Shown one piece after another: positions 43,842-52,810 of a DNA stretch of 64,000 nucleotides. The position numbers were made by a program, and so were the translations under genes. The notes under the pieces were generated by a model. It searched no databases. It saw only the letters and a program-made list of their open reading frames with translations, and had not been told where the DNA came from. The stretch comes from Prevotella scopos JCM 17725 (GTDB lineage Bacteria > Bacteroidota > Bacteroidia > Bacteroidales > Bacteroidaceae): positions 992,001 to 1,056,000 of the forward strand of contig NZ_CP072390.1 of NCBI RefSeq assembly GCF_018127785.1, read 5' to 3'. Within the stretch, counting starts at the first letter, position 1; every line of letters begins with the position of its first letter.

Positions 43842-43859
43842 ATATTTTATATCTTCGTC

Positions 43860-45404
43860 TTACTCCCACTCAATTGTTGAAGGTGGTTTTGAAGAGATAT
43901 CGTAACATACACGATTAACTCCCTTCACCTTGCGGATGATTTCGTTGGAAACATCTGCCATGAAATCGTATGGGAGGTGTGCCCAGTCAGCAGTCATCGC
44001 ATCCATTGAAGTTACAGCACGAAGAGCGACTGGATGCTCGTAGGTACGCTCATCACCCATCACTCCTACAGAACGAATCGTAGAAAGTAATACAGTGCCT
44101 GCCTGCCAAACATGGTCATAAAGACTTGAACCATCTGGCATTGTATAGTTATGCATCTTCTCAATATAGATATCGTCAGCATCTTGGAGGATACGTACCT
44201 TATCATGCGTGATGTCACCCAAAATACGAACAGCAAGACCAGGACCAGGGAATGGATGACGCTTGATAAGACGCTCAGGCATTCCAAGTTCATAACCTAC
44301 ACGGCGAACCTCATCCTTGAAAAGCCAACGGAGTGGCTCACAAAGCTGAAGATGCATCTCCTCTGGAAGTCCACCTACATTATGATGGCTCTTGATAACC
44401 ATACCCGTAATGCTAAGACTCTCAATACGGTCTGGATAAATCGTACCCTGTGCGAGCCACTTTGCATCGGTAATCTTCTTTGCCTCGGCATTAAATACCT
44501 CAACGAAGTCGCGACCAATAATCTTACGCTTCTGCTCTGGATCGGTAACACCTTCCAAATCCTTAAAGAATTGATCAGATGCATCGACACCGATAACATT
44601 CAATCCAAGTCCTTTATAAGCTTCCAAAACCTTTGTAAACTCATTCTTGCGAAGCATACCATGATCAACGAAGATACAAGTAAGGTTCTTACCAATAGCC
44701 TTATTGAGCAATACTGCACAAACAGAAGAGTCAACACCACCTGAAAGACCAAGGATAACGCGGTCGTTACCCACCTGCTCACGAATCTCCTGAACAGCAC
44801 TTTCAACAAAGGAAGCAGCACTCCACTCCTGCTTGCTACCACAGATATTCACAACGAAGTTCTCCAACAATTGCTTACCCTGCAATGAGTGGTAAACCTC
44901 TGGATGGAATTGTACTGCCCATACTGGCTGTGTCTTTGATGCAAAAGCAGCATACTTAACATCACCTGTAGAGGCAATAATATCATAATCCTCTGGGATT
45001 GCCGTAATCGTATCACCATGACTCATCCACACTTGCGAGCCTTTCTCAAAGCCTGCAAAAAGGCGGTTGTTAAGGTCGATACTCTCTAAGTTGGCACGAC
45101 CATACTCACGTGAACCCGTCTGCTCAACCTTACCTCCATTTGAATAAGAGATGTACTGAGCACCATAACAGATGCCGAGAACAGGAATCTTACCGATAAA
45201 CTGACTGAGGTCTATCTTGAAAGCCTCTGGGTCATGTACGGAATAAGGTGAGCCAGAAAGAATCACACCAATCACAGATGGGTCATCTTTCGGGAACTTG
45301 TTGTAAGGGAGGATCTCGCAGAAGGTATCCAACTCACGTACACGACGGCCGATAAGCTGTGTCGTCTGTGAGCCGAAATCCAAAATGATAATCTTCTGTT
45401 GCAT
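43860..45404 (-). CDS. guaA: GMP synthase (glutamine-hydrolysing)
   Basis: A 514-residue enzyme converting XMP to GMP. The N-terminal amidotransferase has [12 protein letters not shown] near residue 77 (catalytic Cys) and [10 protein letters not shown] near 165 (His and Glu). The ATP-pyrophosphatase domain has [17 protein letters not shown] near 218 with the SGGVDS P-loop. The C-terminal dimerization domain ends [17 protein letters not shown], the family signature. It follows the nucleotidyltransferase gene by 25 bp, so the two are likely cotranscribed. Confidence 0.98.
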   Translation of the reverse strand: MQQKIIILDFGSQTTQLIGRRVRELDTFCEILPYNKFPKDDPSVIGVILSGSPYSVHDPEAFKIDLSQFIGKIPVLGICYGAQYISYSNGGKVEQTGSREYGRANLESIDLNNRLFAGFEKGSQVWMSHGDTITAIPEDYDIIASTGDVKYAAFASKTQPVWAVQFHPEVYHSLQGKQLLENFVVNICGSKQEWSAASFVESAVQEIREQVGNDRVILGLSGGVDSSVCAVLLNKAIGKNLTCIFVDHGMLRKNEFTKVLEAYKGLGLNVIGVDASDQFFKDLEGVTDPEQKRKIIGRDFVEVFNAEAKKITDAKWLAQGTIYPDRIESLSITGMVIKSHHNVGGLPEEMHLQLCEPLRWLFKDEVRRVGYELGMPERLIKRHPFPGPGLAVRILGDITHDKVRILQDADDIYIEKMHNYTMPDGSSLYDHVWQAGTVLLSTIRSVGVMGDERTYEHPVALRAVTSMDAMTADWAHLPYDFMADVSNEIIRKVKGVNRVCYDISSKPPSTIEWE

Positions 45405-45429
45405 GTAAATGAATTATATTTAAAGAATA

Positions 45430-46236
45430 TCAGTTCTCCGTCTTGGAGCTTTGATAATCTGAATTTGCAATAAAGTCTTCTGCAGCTTGTAAGCTGTCAA
45501 GTTTACCTACATCAAGCAGATGGAGGTCGATTTTTAGTTCGCCACGGATATCAAGTGTGTCGCAGTTGTTGAGATAAAAGTCCATAATTGGGAACTTATC
45601 TTTATCAACAGCCTCAACTGTTTGTACCGCAGAGGGAGCTAACACGTGAATACCAGAGAAAGCACAGAGGTAGCAGTTGTTCTGATAATAAGAACTTTCT
45701 TTCTCTGTTGGTGAAACGAAATGTATCTGACGTATCTCCACATGAGGTGATTTCACCTCACCTGTAGCCACATTCGTCCAGCCAACTAAGCGCATATTGC
45801 TGTCAAACACTAAATAACGTTGTGTGATGCGATGGCTTACCAACAACATTGCATCTGCCTTTGTTTCCATAGCATGGCGATAGAATGCGGCTAAATCCAC
45901 ATTACTTAATATGTCAACATTATGAATCAGCACTGGCCGATGCTGATCAAAAAGCGAAGCAGCTCGCTTGATACCACCACCGGTATCAAGGAGCTGCTCT
46001 GTTTCATCAGACACATAGATATCCACACCATAGTTGTGTGTATCCAAATAGTCTGTTATCTGGTTTGCAAAATGATGTACATTGACAACCATCCGACTGC
46101 ATCCTGCATCTTTCAATCTTTTAATAACATGCTCAAGCAGTGGCGCACCTCCCACCCTTACCAACGCTTTTGGCATTGTGTCAGTAAGCGGTTTCAAACG
46201 GGTACCGAGTCCGGCTGCAAAAATCATTGCCTGCAT
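45430..46236 (-). CDS. Sugar-1-phosphate nucleotidyltransferase, MurU-like
   Basis: A 268-residue nucleotidyltransferase. MIFAAGLGTRLKPLTDTMPK is the nucleotide-binding loop, LLEHVIKRLKDAGCSRMVVN the Rossmann part, and VLIHNVDILSNVDL near residue 107 the metal-binding Asp. The shape resembles N-acetylmuramate-1-phosphate uridylyltransferase (MurU), which feeds recycled cell-wall sugar back to UDP-MurNAc, but sugar choice is uncertain. It lies upstream of guaA in the same transcript. Confidence 0.85.
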   Translation of the reverse strand: MQAMIFAAGLGTRLKPLTDTMPKALVRVGGAPLLEHVIKRLKDAGCSRMVVNVHHFANQITDYLDTHNYGVDIYVSDETEQLLDTGGGIKRAASLFDQHRPVLIHNVDILSNVDLAAFYRHAMETKADAMLLVSHRITQRYLVFDSNMRLVGWTNVATGEVKSPHVEIRQIHFVSPTEKESSYYQNNCYLCAFSGIHVLAPSAVQTVEAVDKDKFPIMDFYLNNCDTLDIRGELKIDLHLLDVGKLDSLQAAEDFIANSDYQSSKTEN

Positions 46237-46389
46237 TTGCTTTTCTTTTTATGCCTACAAAATTAATGCTTTTATTTCAGTCTGCAAAGGATTGACGAAC
46301 ATAAATCAAAAAAGAAATTGACTTTACATTGACTTATCAACTCTGTGGCTTTGTTCTATACCATAGATCCAAAAATGACAACAGAAACA

Positions 46390-46701
46390 TTATTCCTCTA
46401 GTCTCCATTGCCATCTTTTCATATCAACACTGCCGTTAGAACGAAATGTAATTCCCTCTTTTTCAAGTAATCTGCGCTGCTCAGGCCAGCAAGGGGCCAT
46501 ACATCCAGAACTATTTACCACCCTATGACAAGGCAAGGCTTCAGTTCCAGTGGCGTCACGTAGCATCTTTCCTACCAAGCGAGCATGCCTTGGATAACCT
46601 ATAAGCCACGCTATTTGTCCATAACTCAGCACACGCCCACGTGGAATAGATGATACAATCTCATATACCTCTTTGCGGAATTCATCAATAATTACGGACA
46701 T
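46390..46701 (-). CDS. MGMT-family protein lacking the N-terminal domain, with the acceptor Cys kept
   Basis: A 103-residue protein consisting only of the DNA-binding and active-site domain of O6-alkylguanine-DNA alkyltransferase. IPRGRVLSYGQIAWLIG near residues 19-35 is the helix-turn-helix, and EALPCHRVVNSSG near 53 is the active-site motif with Cys present. Alkyltransferase-like (ATL) proteins of this size usually have Trp at that position; here the Cys is kept, so a repair reaction is possible. I chose the ATG at 46701, where the fold and an AAGGAAA site fit; the upstream start at 46803 would add a hydrophobic piece not seen in the family. Confidence 0.8.
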   Translation of the reverse strand: MSVIIDEFRKEVYEIVSSIPRGRVLSYGQIAWLIGYPRHARLVGKMLRDATGTEALPCHRVVNSSGCMAPCWPEQRRLLEKEGITFRSNGSVDMKRWQWRLEE

Positions 46702-46887
46702 TTTCCTTCGTTGAACTAATATAATTAAGGAGTATGCGAATTTAGAAAGGGTTAAACCGAAAACTTCATTTCCCAGCATAATCTGCTTTAAGGAAAAATT
46801 CATTTATGGCTTAACCCCACTAAAAAACTACAACTCATTAACCATTGCCCCATTTAGGGCTATAAAAACTTACTTGTCAGTAACTGA

Positions 46888-47436
46888 TTACAATACAGCC
46901 TCAACAGCCTTCTTAACCTCCTTGAGGTCAACAGTTGGTTCGAAGCGTGCAACAACTTCACCATTGCGGTTAATAAGGAACTTAGTGAAGTTCCACTGAA
47001 TATCGTTCTGCTTACGTGGCTCTGTGTTTGCCTTGTTGTAAAGATCTTCCATAATAGCAGCCAACTTCTCCTCATAAGCACCGCCAGCATACCCCTTCTC
47101 GCTCTTCAACCAGGTGTAGAGAGGAAGCTCGTTAGCACCGTTTACCTCACTCTTCTTGAACTGTGGGAAGTCAGTACCAAACTTTGCTGTACAAAACTCG
47201 TGAATCTCCTCGTCAGTACCTGGTGCCTGATGACCGAACTGATCGCATGGAATATCAAGAATCTCAAGACCCTTCTCCTTCAGATCACGATACATTGCCT
47301 CCAACTCCTCATACTGTGGAGTGAAACCACAACCTGTTGCTGTGTTTACGATAAGAAGTACCTTACCCTTATATGTCTCGAGACTTACCTCGTTACCTTT
47401 CTTGTCTTTCAAACTGAAATCATAAACTGTTGCCAT
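46888..47436 (-). CDS. Glutathione peroxidase-family thiol peroxidase
   Basis: A 182-residue peroxidase of the thioredoxin fold that reduces hydrogen and lipid peroxides, in bacteria like this more likely with thioredoxin than glutathione. VNTATGCGFTPQYEELEAMY near residue 31 has the peroxidatic Cys, LDIPCDQFGHQAPG near 65 the Gln of the tetrad and a second Cys, and IQWNFTKFLINRNGEVV near 145 the Trp and Asn. The FGHQ is FGGQ in most relatives. It is monocistronic on the minus strand. Confidence 0.93.
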   Translation of the reverse strand: MATVYDFSLKDKKGNEVSLETYKGKVLLIVNTATGCGFTPQYEELEAMYRDLKEKGLEILDIPCDQFGHQAPGTDEEIHEFCTAKFGTDFPQFKKSEVNGANELPLYTWLKSEKGYAGGAYEEKLAAIMEDLYNKANTEPRKQNDIQWNFTKFLINRNGEVVARFEPTVDLKEVKKAVEAVL

Positions 47437-47811
47437 AATTCTTAATTCTTTATTAAATTATACAATATTCTTTTTAATACGTAAAGACCTTATCACGCCC
47501 ACTCTACCACTTTCGAAGGAAACATTACACATAAGTATATTCTTCAGAGAAACGAAGCCTTATAAGGATCTGTACCACCATCTTCAAGCGTTTAAACTAA
47601 AAGCGTTCATACCTAAATCGGTTCCGAAACCCACCTAAGAATAGGCGAAATCAATCTTTACTTTGTTCATCCTGTACTTGTCTATTTAGGGGCGTATCAC
47701 TTCCTTCCATCATTGACTACCGTCCGTGCCACGCCCCCTTTCATACTAGACGAACTAATTATCCTAACAATCTTTTTTACCTAAAATCGACTATATTATT
47801 ATTTTCTATTG
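47437..47811 (-). promoter_or_regulatory. Long leader of the peroxidase gene with a GC-rich hairpin
   Basis: A minus-strand -7 element, TATCTTTG, lies at 47819-47812, about 375 bp before the ATG at 47436, and no nearer exact match is seen. In the leader AGGGGGCGT near 47740 pairs with ACGCCCCT near 47688 around about 40 bases, the GC-richest part of the stretch. Short frames inside, starting MKGGVARTVVN and MMEGSDTPLN, may be remnants of repeated coding sequence; I do not call them genes. A structured leader or a second, weak promoter nearer the gene are both possible. Confidence 0.45.
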
Positions 47812-47976
47812 CAAAGATAGAAAAAGAAACTTATATCGCAAACGATTACACGTCAATTTTAACATCATTTTGCAGTTATCGTATGTTTACCGAACACTAT
47901 CAAACCAACTTAACATGTTTTCTAACATACTGAAAGATTATTGCTTTATATGCTCCTATATACGAGCAAAATTTAT

Positions 47977-47984
47977 TACTTTTG
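47977..47984 (+). promoter_or_regulatory. -7 element of the second DUF6078-like gene
   Basis: TACTTTTG fits TAnnTTTG and lies 35 bp before the ATG at 48020. Confidence 0.55.
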
Positions 47985-48019
47985 CATTTATCACCCCCCT
48001 AACATGAAAAAGAAACACC

Positions 48020-48484
48020 ATGAACAATATTAGATTTCAAAAAACTATAAACGAAATGGAAAGCAAATACAAGTATCAAAATGCACCAGAACATTATCTT
48101 TTATGCTATAACACAACCTGCAAGAAAGCAAAGACATGCTTGCACCAGATAGTTGCATGTGAGAATATCAACAAAGAAAAAATCGTACAATGCGTAAATC
48201 CTGCCGTAAACAATGAAGAAAACTGCAACTACTATAAAGCTGACCGCATTGTACGTATAGCTTACGGCATGGAACATACGTTCGACAAAGTACTGGCAAC
48301 CGACATTGCTGGTATTCGTGGTACGCTCATTAATCATTTTGGAAATGGCTCTTATTACCTTCGTCGAAATGGCAAGAAAGGCATCACACCAGCTGAACAG
48401 GAATATATCAACAGCATCTTCATTGCCTATGGATACGTAGAAGGAGCCCCTTTCGATAATTATAAAGAAGAACGGGAATGGTAA
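48020..48484 (+). CDS. DUF6078-like conserved Bacteroidales protein (copy 2)
   Basis: A 154-residue soluble protein, paralog of the one at 17445-17906. CYNTTCKKAKTCLHQ near residues 29-43 and CVNPAVNNEENCNYY near 59-73 hold the spaced Cys, and the second half reads FDKVLATDIAGIRGTLINHF, then YYLRRNGKKGITPAEQEYIN and IAYGYVEGAPFD. No signal peptide or membrane segment. The gene starts after its own promoter and its stop is followed almost at once by a 22-bp-period array. Confidence 0.78.
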   Translation: MNNIRFQKTINEMESKYKYQNAPEHYLLCYNTTCKKAKTCLHQIVACENINKEKIVQCVNPAVNNEENCNYYKADRIVRIAYGMEHTFDKVLATDIAGIRGTLINHFGNGSYYLRRNGKKGITPAEQEYINSIFIAYGYVEGAPFDNYKEEREW

Positions 48485-48502
48485 AAATCGTGTTACAGAA
48501 CA

Positions 48503-48590
48503 TTACAAAGGCTTTGTAGAGTGATTACAAGCCGTTTGTAGAGAGATTACAAAGCGCTTGTAGAAAAGCTACAAAGCCTTTGTAATACGC
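48503..48590. repeat. 22-bp-period array of quasi-palindromes 3' of the second DUF6078-like gene (array B)
   Basis: Four units begin at exactly 22-bp steps: 48503 TTACAAAGGCTTTGTAG, 48525 TTACAAGCCGTTTGTAG, 48547 TTACAAAGCGCTTGTAG, 48569 CTACAAAGCCTTTGTAA. Each 17-bp core is nearly self-complementary, and the first and last are exact inverted copies of each other. The linkers are GA-rich (AGTGA, AGAGA, AAAAG). The array starts 18 bp after the stop codon, and the 22 bp before it also fit the pattern weakly. There is no T-run, so it is not a plain terminator. Confidence 0.85.
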
Positions 48591-48687
48591 CGTAGTTACT
48601 CTTTTCGTACCAAAGTATTGTGCTATTTGCTTGAATAGAAGCAACTATTTTCATTTATGGTTTCGACTAATTTCTCCGTTATCACCC

Positions 48688-48716
48688 TTGGATTTATATC
48701 TTTTTTCGTATCTTTG
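48688..48716 (+). promoter_or_regulatory. Promoter of the frameshifted DUF1186-type gene
   Basis: TTG at 48688-48690, 18 bp, TATCTTTG at 48709-48716, then about 125 nt of leader to the ATG at 48846. Confidence 0.65.
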
Positions 48717-48845
48717 TCTTACACGCTTGTACATCCTCGTTTGAGCCAGCCACCAACTAGGGCTAAAAACATTTACGCAACAAAGAGCGAAGCATCTAAA
48801 ACAAGTTTGTAACACAATAATAAACTTAAAAAATAAGCAAGATAT

Positions 48846-50293
48846 ATGCCTAAGAAGAAAAAACGTCAAACAATGGGGGGCAACAGTTTCTCTCACCAGA
48901 GAAGTTCTTAAAGACGAGAGTCAGGACTTTAAAAATTGGGCGTTGCTATCGCAGTTCTCATATATTTGACATTGGAAAAGGATATGTCATAGTTACCAGA
49001 TTACATACTGGCGGTAACATGAGCTTTGCCTTCTATCTCATTGACAACACCTATTGCACAGGGGTAAGAGACTCTCTTTACAAGACAAGAGTGGACCCTG
49101 AAGAGGTTTACTATATACTGGAGACTCTCAGCGAGCTTGATGAGCTTGAAGAGTGCAGTTACGAGGAAGCACATAACATTATTTATGGTGCCGTAGATTT
49201 TGCTGAGGAGATTGACATAGAACCAGACGATACTTTCAAACTCACAAAGTATATGCTGGAAGAAGACACTGAAGACATACCTCTCATCGAGTACGAATTT
49301 GGCCAAGATGGAAAACACTTCCTTATGGAAACCGACCAGTATAATGCGAGTAAATATCTTCCTAAACTGAAAAAGGCTTATGGAAATGACTTCAAATACA
49401 TCTTAGGAGAGGCCACTTTTATAGGTGATGACAGTCATTATCTGAAACATGCCACGTATGGTATGGATACAAAATACACATACAAACCAAAACGTTATTC
49501 TGAGACCCTGAACATACGAAATGAATGGCTTATAGAAGAACTGAACAAACTGGAGAATTCCACTTCGTTAAGCAAACCAATAATCGACCGTATTCTAGCC
49601 CTTCCGAAGGATGAACTACGTTCTGATTTAGAAGAGATTATTCGTTATGTCATGACAATAACGAGCAATGGTATCGTCCCAAAAGGCTTTGATAAAGGAA
49701 AGTATAACGGAATATTGTTATCTTCCATAATATTTTTAGGTGAAGTCGGGAACAACGAAAGCAGTCTTGACTTGATATTGGAATGTCTCAGACAATCCGA
49801 AAATTTCCATGACTATCATTTTGGTGACATCCCTGCTGAAGTCTTTATTCCAACCTTATATAAATTAATAACAAAAGACAACTTTAATAAGTTACTCTCT
49901 TTCATGAAAGAGCCTGGACTATATACATTCTGTAAAATCTACGTATCTGATGCTATGTTAGAAATAGCAATCAAACAACCAGAATTAAAGCAGGCATGTA
50001 TAGAATGGTATGTCAATCTCATCACCTTTGCTACAGAAAAACTACCAGAGGTACAATATATTGATGGCTTACTCGCTGGATTTTTGACCTCATACGTAGT
50101 TGAACTACATGCTACAGAACTTCTACCTAAATTAAAGGCTATGTATGATACAGGATGTGTGAATCAAATGCAAAGTGGAAATTTTGAAAGTGTTGAGAGA
50201 GATATCTCCGATTTAAGTATTACCCCCTACGTTGATTATGCAAAATACAATATTCACGAACAATTCGCTTTTCTGAAGTCACATTTTGACTAA
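48846..50293 (+). pseudogene. DUF1186-type protein gene with a frameshift near codon 11-19
   Basis: An ATG at 48846 reads MPKKKKRQTMGGNSFSHQRSS and then stops at 48909. From about 48881 the next frame is open and runs to 50293: it reads FLKTRVRTLKIGRCYRSS, then IFDIGKGYVIVTRLHTGGN and continues into the ATG at 49019. This N-terminal part looks like real protein and has a clear match in type to a Bacteroidetes family with that start, so the gene seems broken by one base. A run of six G sits at 48875-48880. The downstream part (424 residues from 49019) has the C-terminal DUF1186 pattern, FGDIPAEVFIPTLYKLI near residue 276. Confidence 0.72.
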
Positions 50294-50447
50294 CCAGAAG
50301 ACTGCCCTAAAAGGAAAGAGAATATATCAAAACGCAGATTCAATAAGGAAGCATGATCATGATAGTTTTGATACACTCTCCTTTTCTCTTTCATACTCCC
50401 GACACTCAAAAATGAAAGGAAAACACGAATATTAGCTATTTTTTCGT

Positions 50448-50455
50448 TATCTTTG
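50448..50455 (+). promoter_or_regulatory. -7 element of rlmN
   Basis: TATCTTTG, 25 bp before the ATG at 50481. It supports that ATG over a TTG four codons upstream. Confidence 0.6.
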
Positions 50456-50480
50456 CAGCAACAAAACATTGAGAACGAGA

Positions 50481-51557
50481 ATGGAAGGTGCAAAGAAGTA
50501 TTTGTTGGGAATGACACTTGGCGAACTGAAAGAGGTTGCTAAGTCGCTCGGAATGCCAGCTTTTACAGGCGGACAGATAGCCAAATGGCTCTATACACAG
50601 CATGTGAGAAGTATTGATGAGATGACGAATATCTCAAAAGCAAACAGAGAGAAACTCGCTGCTGAATATGCTATCGGCTGTAAAGAGCCGATTGATGCTC
50701 AACACTCTAAGGATGGAACCATAAAATACCTCTTCCCTACTGATAGCGGTAAGTTTGTTGAAACGGTATATATACCAGACGAAGACCGCGCCACCCTCTG
50801 CGTATCCTCACAGGTAGGTTGTAAGATGAACTGCCTTTTCTGCCAGACTGGGAAGCAGGGGTTTGAGGGTAGTCTTTCAGCGACTGACATTCTCAATCAG
50901 ATTTATTCGCTCCCTGAACGTGACAAACTGACGAATATCGTCTTCATGGGGCAAGGCGAGCCAATGGATAATCTTGACAATGTTTTACGTACGACAGAAA
51001 TTATGACAGCCGACTTTGGTTACGGATGGTCACCAAAGCGTATTACGGTGAGTAGCGTTGGCGTCAAAGGAAAGCTAAAGCGTTTCCTCGATGAAAGCGA
51101 CTGTCACGTTGCTATCAGTATGCACACCCCTCTGCATGATCAACGTAAAGAACTGATGCCTGCAGAGAAAGGTATGTCAATTGATGGAATAATTGAATTA
51201 CTACGTAATTACGATTTCTCTCATCAACGACGCTTGTCATTTGAATACATCGTCTTCAAGGACTTTAACGATAGCGAAGAACATGCAAAAGCCATCGTAC
51301 AACTACTCAAGGGATTAGACTGCAGAATGAACCTTATCCGCTTCCATCCTATTCCTAACATCCCATTAAAGGGGGTTGATGATCATAAGATGGAGAAGTT
51401 CAGAAATTATCTGACACAACATGGCGTTTTCACAACTATTCGTGCCAGTCGTGGACAGGACATCTTTGCGGCCTGCGGTTTGCTCTCAACAGCAAAAAAG
51501 ATTGAAGAAGAAAGAGGAAAAGGAAAAAAGGAAAATGGTAAAGAAGTAAGAAAGTAA
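50481..51557 (+). CDS. rlmN: 23S rRNA/tRNA (adenine C2) methyltransferase, radical SAM
   Basis: A 358-residue radical SAM enzyme that methylates C2 of A2503 in 23S rRNA and A37 of some tRNAs. SSQVGCKMNCLFCQTGKQGF near residue 105 contains the CxxxCxxC that binds the iron-sulfur cluster, NIVFMGQGEPMDNL near 152 the GEP motif, HTPLHDQRKELMPAEK near 218 and CGLLSTAKK near the end the second catalytic Cys. I start at the ATG at 50481. The tail after residue 340 is Lys/Glu-rich. It is the first gene of the pdxA to secG group. Confidence 0.96.
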   Translation: MEGAKKYLLGMTLGELKEVAKSLGMPAFTGGQIAKWLYTQHVRSIDEMTNISKANREKLAAEYAIGCKEPIDAQHSKDGTIKYLFPTDSGKFVETVYIPDEDRATLCVSSQVGCKMNCLFCQTGKQGFEGSLSATDILNQIYSLPERDKLTNIVFMGQGEPMDNLDNVLRTTEIMTADFGYGWSPKRITVSSVGVKGKLKRFLDESDCHVAISMHTPLHDQRKELMPAEKGMSIDGIIELLRNYDFSHQRRLSFEYIVFKDFNDSEEHAKAIVQLLKGLDCRMNLIRFHPIPNIPLKGVDDHKMEKFRNYLTQHGVFTTIRASRGQDIFAACGLLSTAKKIEEERGKGKKENGKEVRK

Positions 51558-51626
51558 AAAGACACAGACTACACTTGAAAACCAAAAGAGAGTTGAATAT
51601 TACAATATAACACTAGATATAATTAT

Positions 51627-52763
51627 ATGAACGATAATAAAAAAATCCGCGTAGCAATCACACACGGAGATACTAATGGCATAGGATATGAGCTTATCTT
51701 TAAGACTTTTGCCGAACCAGAGATGCTGGAGCTTTGTACTCCTATCATCTATGGTTCACCAAAAGTAGCCACCTATCATCGGAACGCACTTGACATGGAA
51801 GCTAACTTCACCATCATTAAAGATGCATCAGAAGCGCAAAACGGACGACTCAACCTTTTGCCAGTCTTCGATGATGAGATAAAAGTTGAGTTGGGCGTTC
51901 CTACCGAAGAATCAGGTGTCGCAGGATTACGTGCTGTTGATAAGGCTTTAGACGACTATCGTCAGGGACTGTTTGACGTTCTCGTTACTGCTCCTATTGA
52001 TAACAATGAGCACTTCCACTTCAGTGGTCAGAGCCGATATATCGAAGATCACTTGGAGACAGAGGAGCAGGGACTTTCTATCTTGATTAATGACGAGTTA
52101 CGTATTGCCCTCGCCACTCGCAATCTTCCACTCCGCCAAGTGGCAGAATCTATCACAAAGGCAAGCATCATCAAAAATACGACCCTACTTTTTAAGAGTC
52201 TTCGTCGTGACTTCCGTATCACTTGTCCTCGCATCGCTGTGCTTGGTTTGAATCCTAAGGCTGGCGACAATGGTCTATTAGGTTCTGAGGAACAAGAGAT
52301 TATCCTCCCTGCTATCGACGAATTGGTTGATAACGACATACAAGCCTTCGGCCCTTACCCAGCTGACACATTCTTTGGTTGTAACTATACCGAGCATTTT
52401 GATGGTATTTTAGCAATGTATTACGAGCAAGGGCTTGCTCCGTTCCGTTCACTATCTTCATGTCATGGTATCACATATACAGCAGGGCTACCACTCGTTC
52501 GTACATCTGCAGAGATACCCGATAGTCTTGCACTGGCAGGTAAGGGCATTATTGACGAACTCCCTTTCCGTCATGCTATCTACCTTGCGATAGACATCTT
52601 CCGCAATCGAATTAATTACGATGCACCAATGACTAATCCTCTTCCTAAACTTTATAAGGAAAGAAGAGACGAGAGCGACAAGGTACGCTTTGCAATTCCA
52701 CGTAAGCGTGAAGATCGAACACCAAATCATGGTGAAAACTATAAGGCAAAGGAGACACACTAA
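51627..52763 (+). CDS. pdxA: 4-hydroxythreonine-4-phosphate dehydrogenase
   Basis: A 378-residue NAD-dependent enzyme of the DXP-dependent pyridoxal phosphate pathway. ITHGDTNGIGYELIFK near the N-terminus corresponds to the TxGDPAGIGPE motif in Bacteroidetes form, TAPIDNNEHFHFSG near residue 118 holds the metal-binding region, NPKAGDNGLLGSEE near 209 the NAD contact and FGPYPADTFF near 238. A C-terminal extension of about 35 residues is highly charged. It starts 69 bp after rlmN. Confidence 0.93.
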   Translation: MNDNKKIRVAITHGDTNGIGYELIFKTFAEPEMLELCTPIIYGSPKVATYHRNALDMEANFTIIKDASEAQNGRLNLLPVFDDEIKVELGVPTEESGVAGLRAVDKALDDYRQGLFDVLVTAPIDNNEHFHFSGQSRYIEDHLETEEQGLSILINDELRIALATRNLPLRQVAESITKASIIKNTTLLFKSLRRDFRITCPRIAVLGLNPKAGDNGLLGSEEQEIILPAIDELVDNDIQAFGPYPADTFFGCNYTEHFDGILAMYYEQGLAPFRSLSSCHGITYTAGLPLVRTSAEIPDSLALAGKGIIDELPFRHAIYLAIDIFRNRINYDAPMTNPLPKLYKERRDESDKVRFAIPRKREDRTPNHGENYKAKETH

Positions 52764-52810
52764 GCGTGTCTTCTTTCGCTCTTTATGACTAATTTTCATT
52801 AAGAAGACCT

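Noticed and set aside
48503..48590. CRISPR array
   Set aside because: Repeats of 22 bp follow each other with only 5-bp linkers, no spacers of 30 bp, and no cas genes are near. The same holds for arrays A and C.
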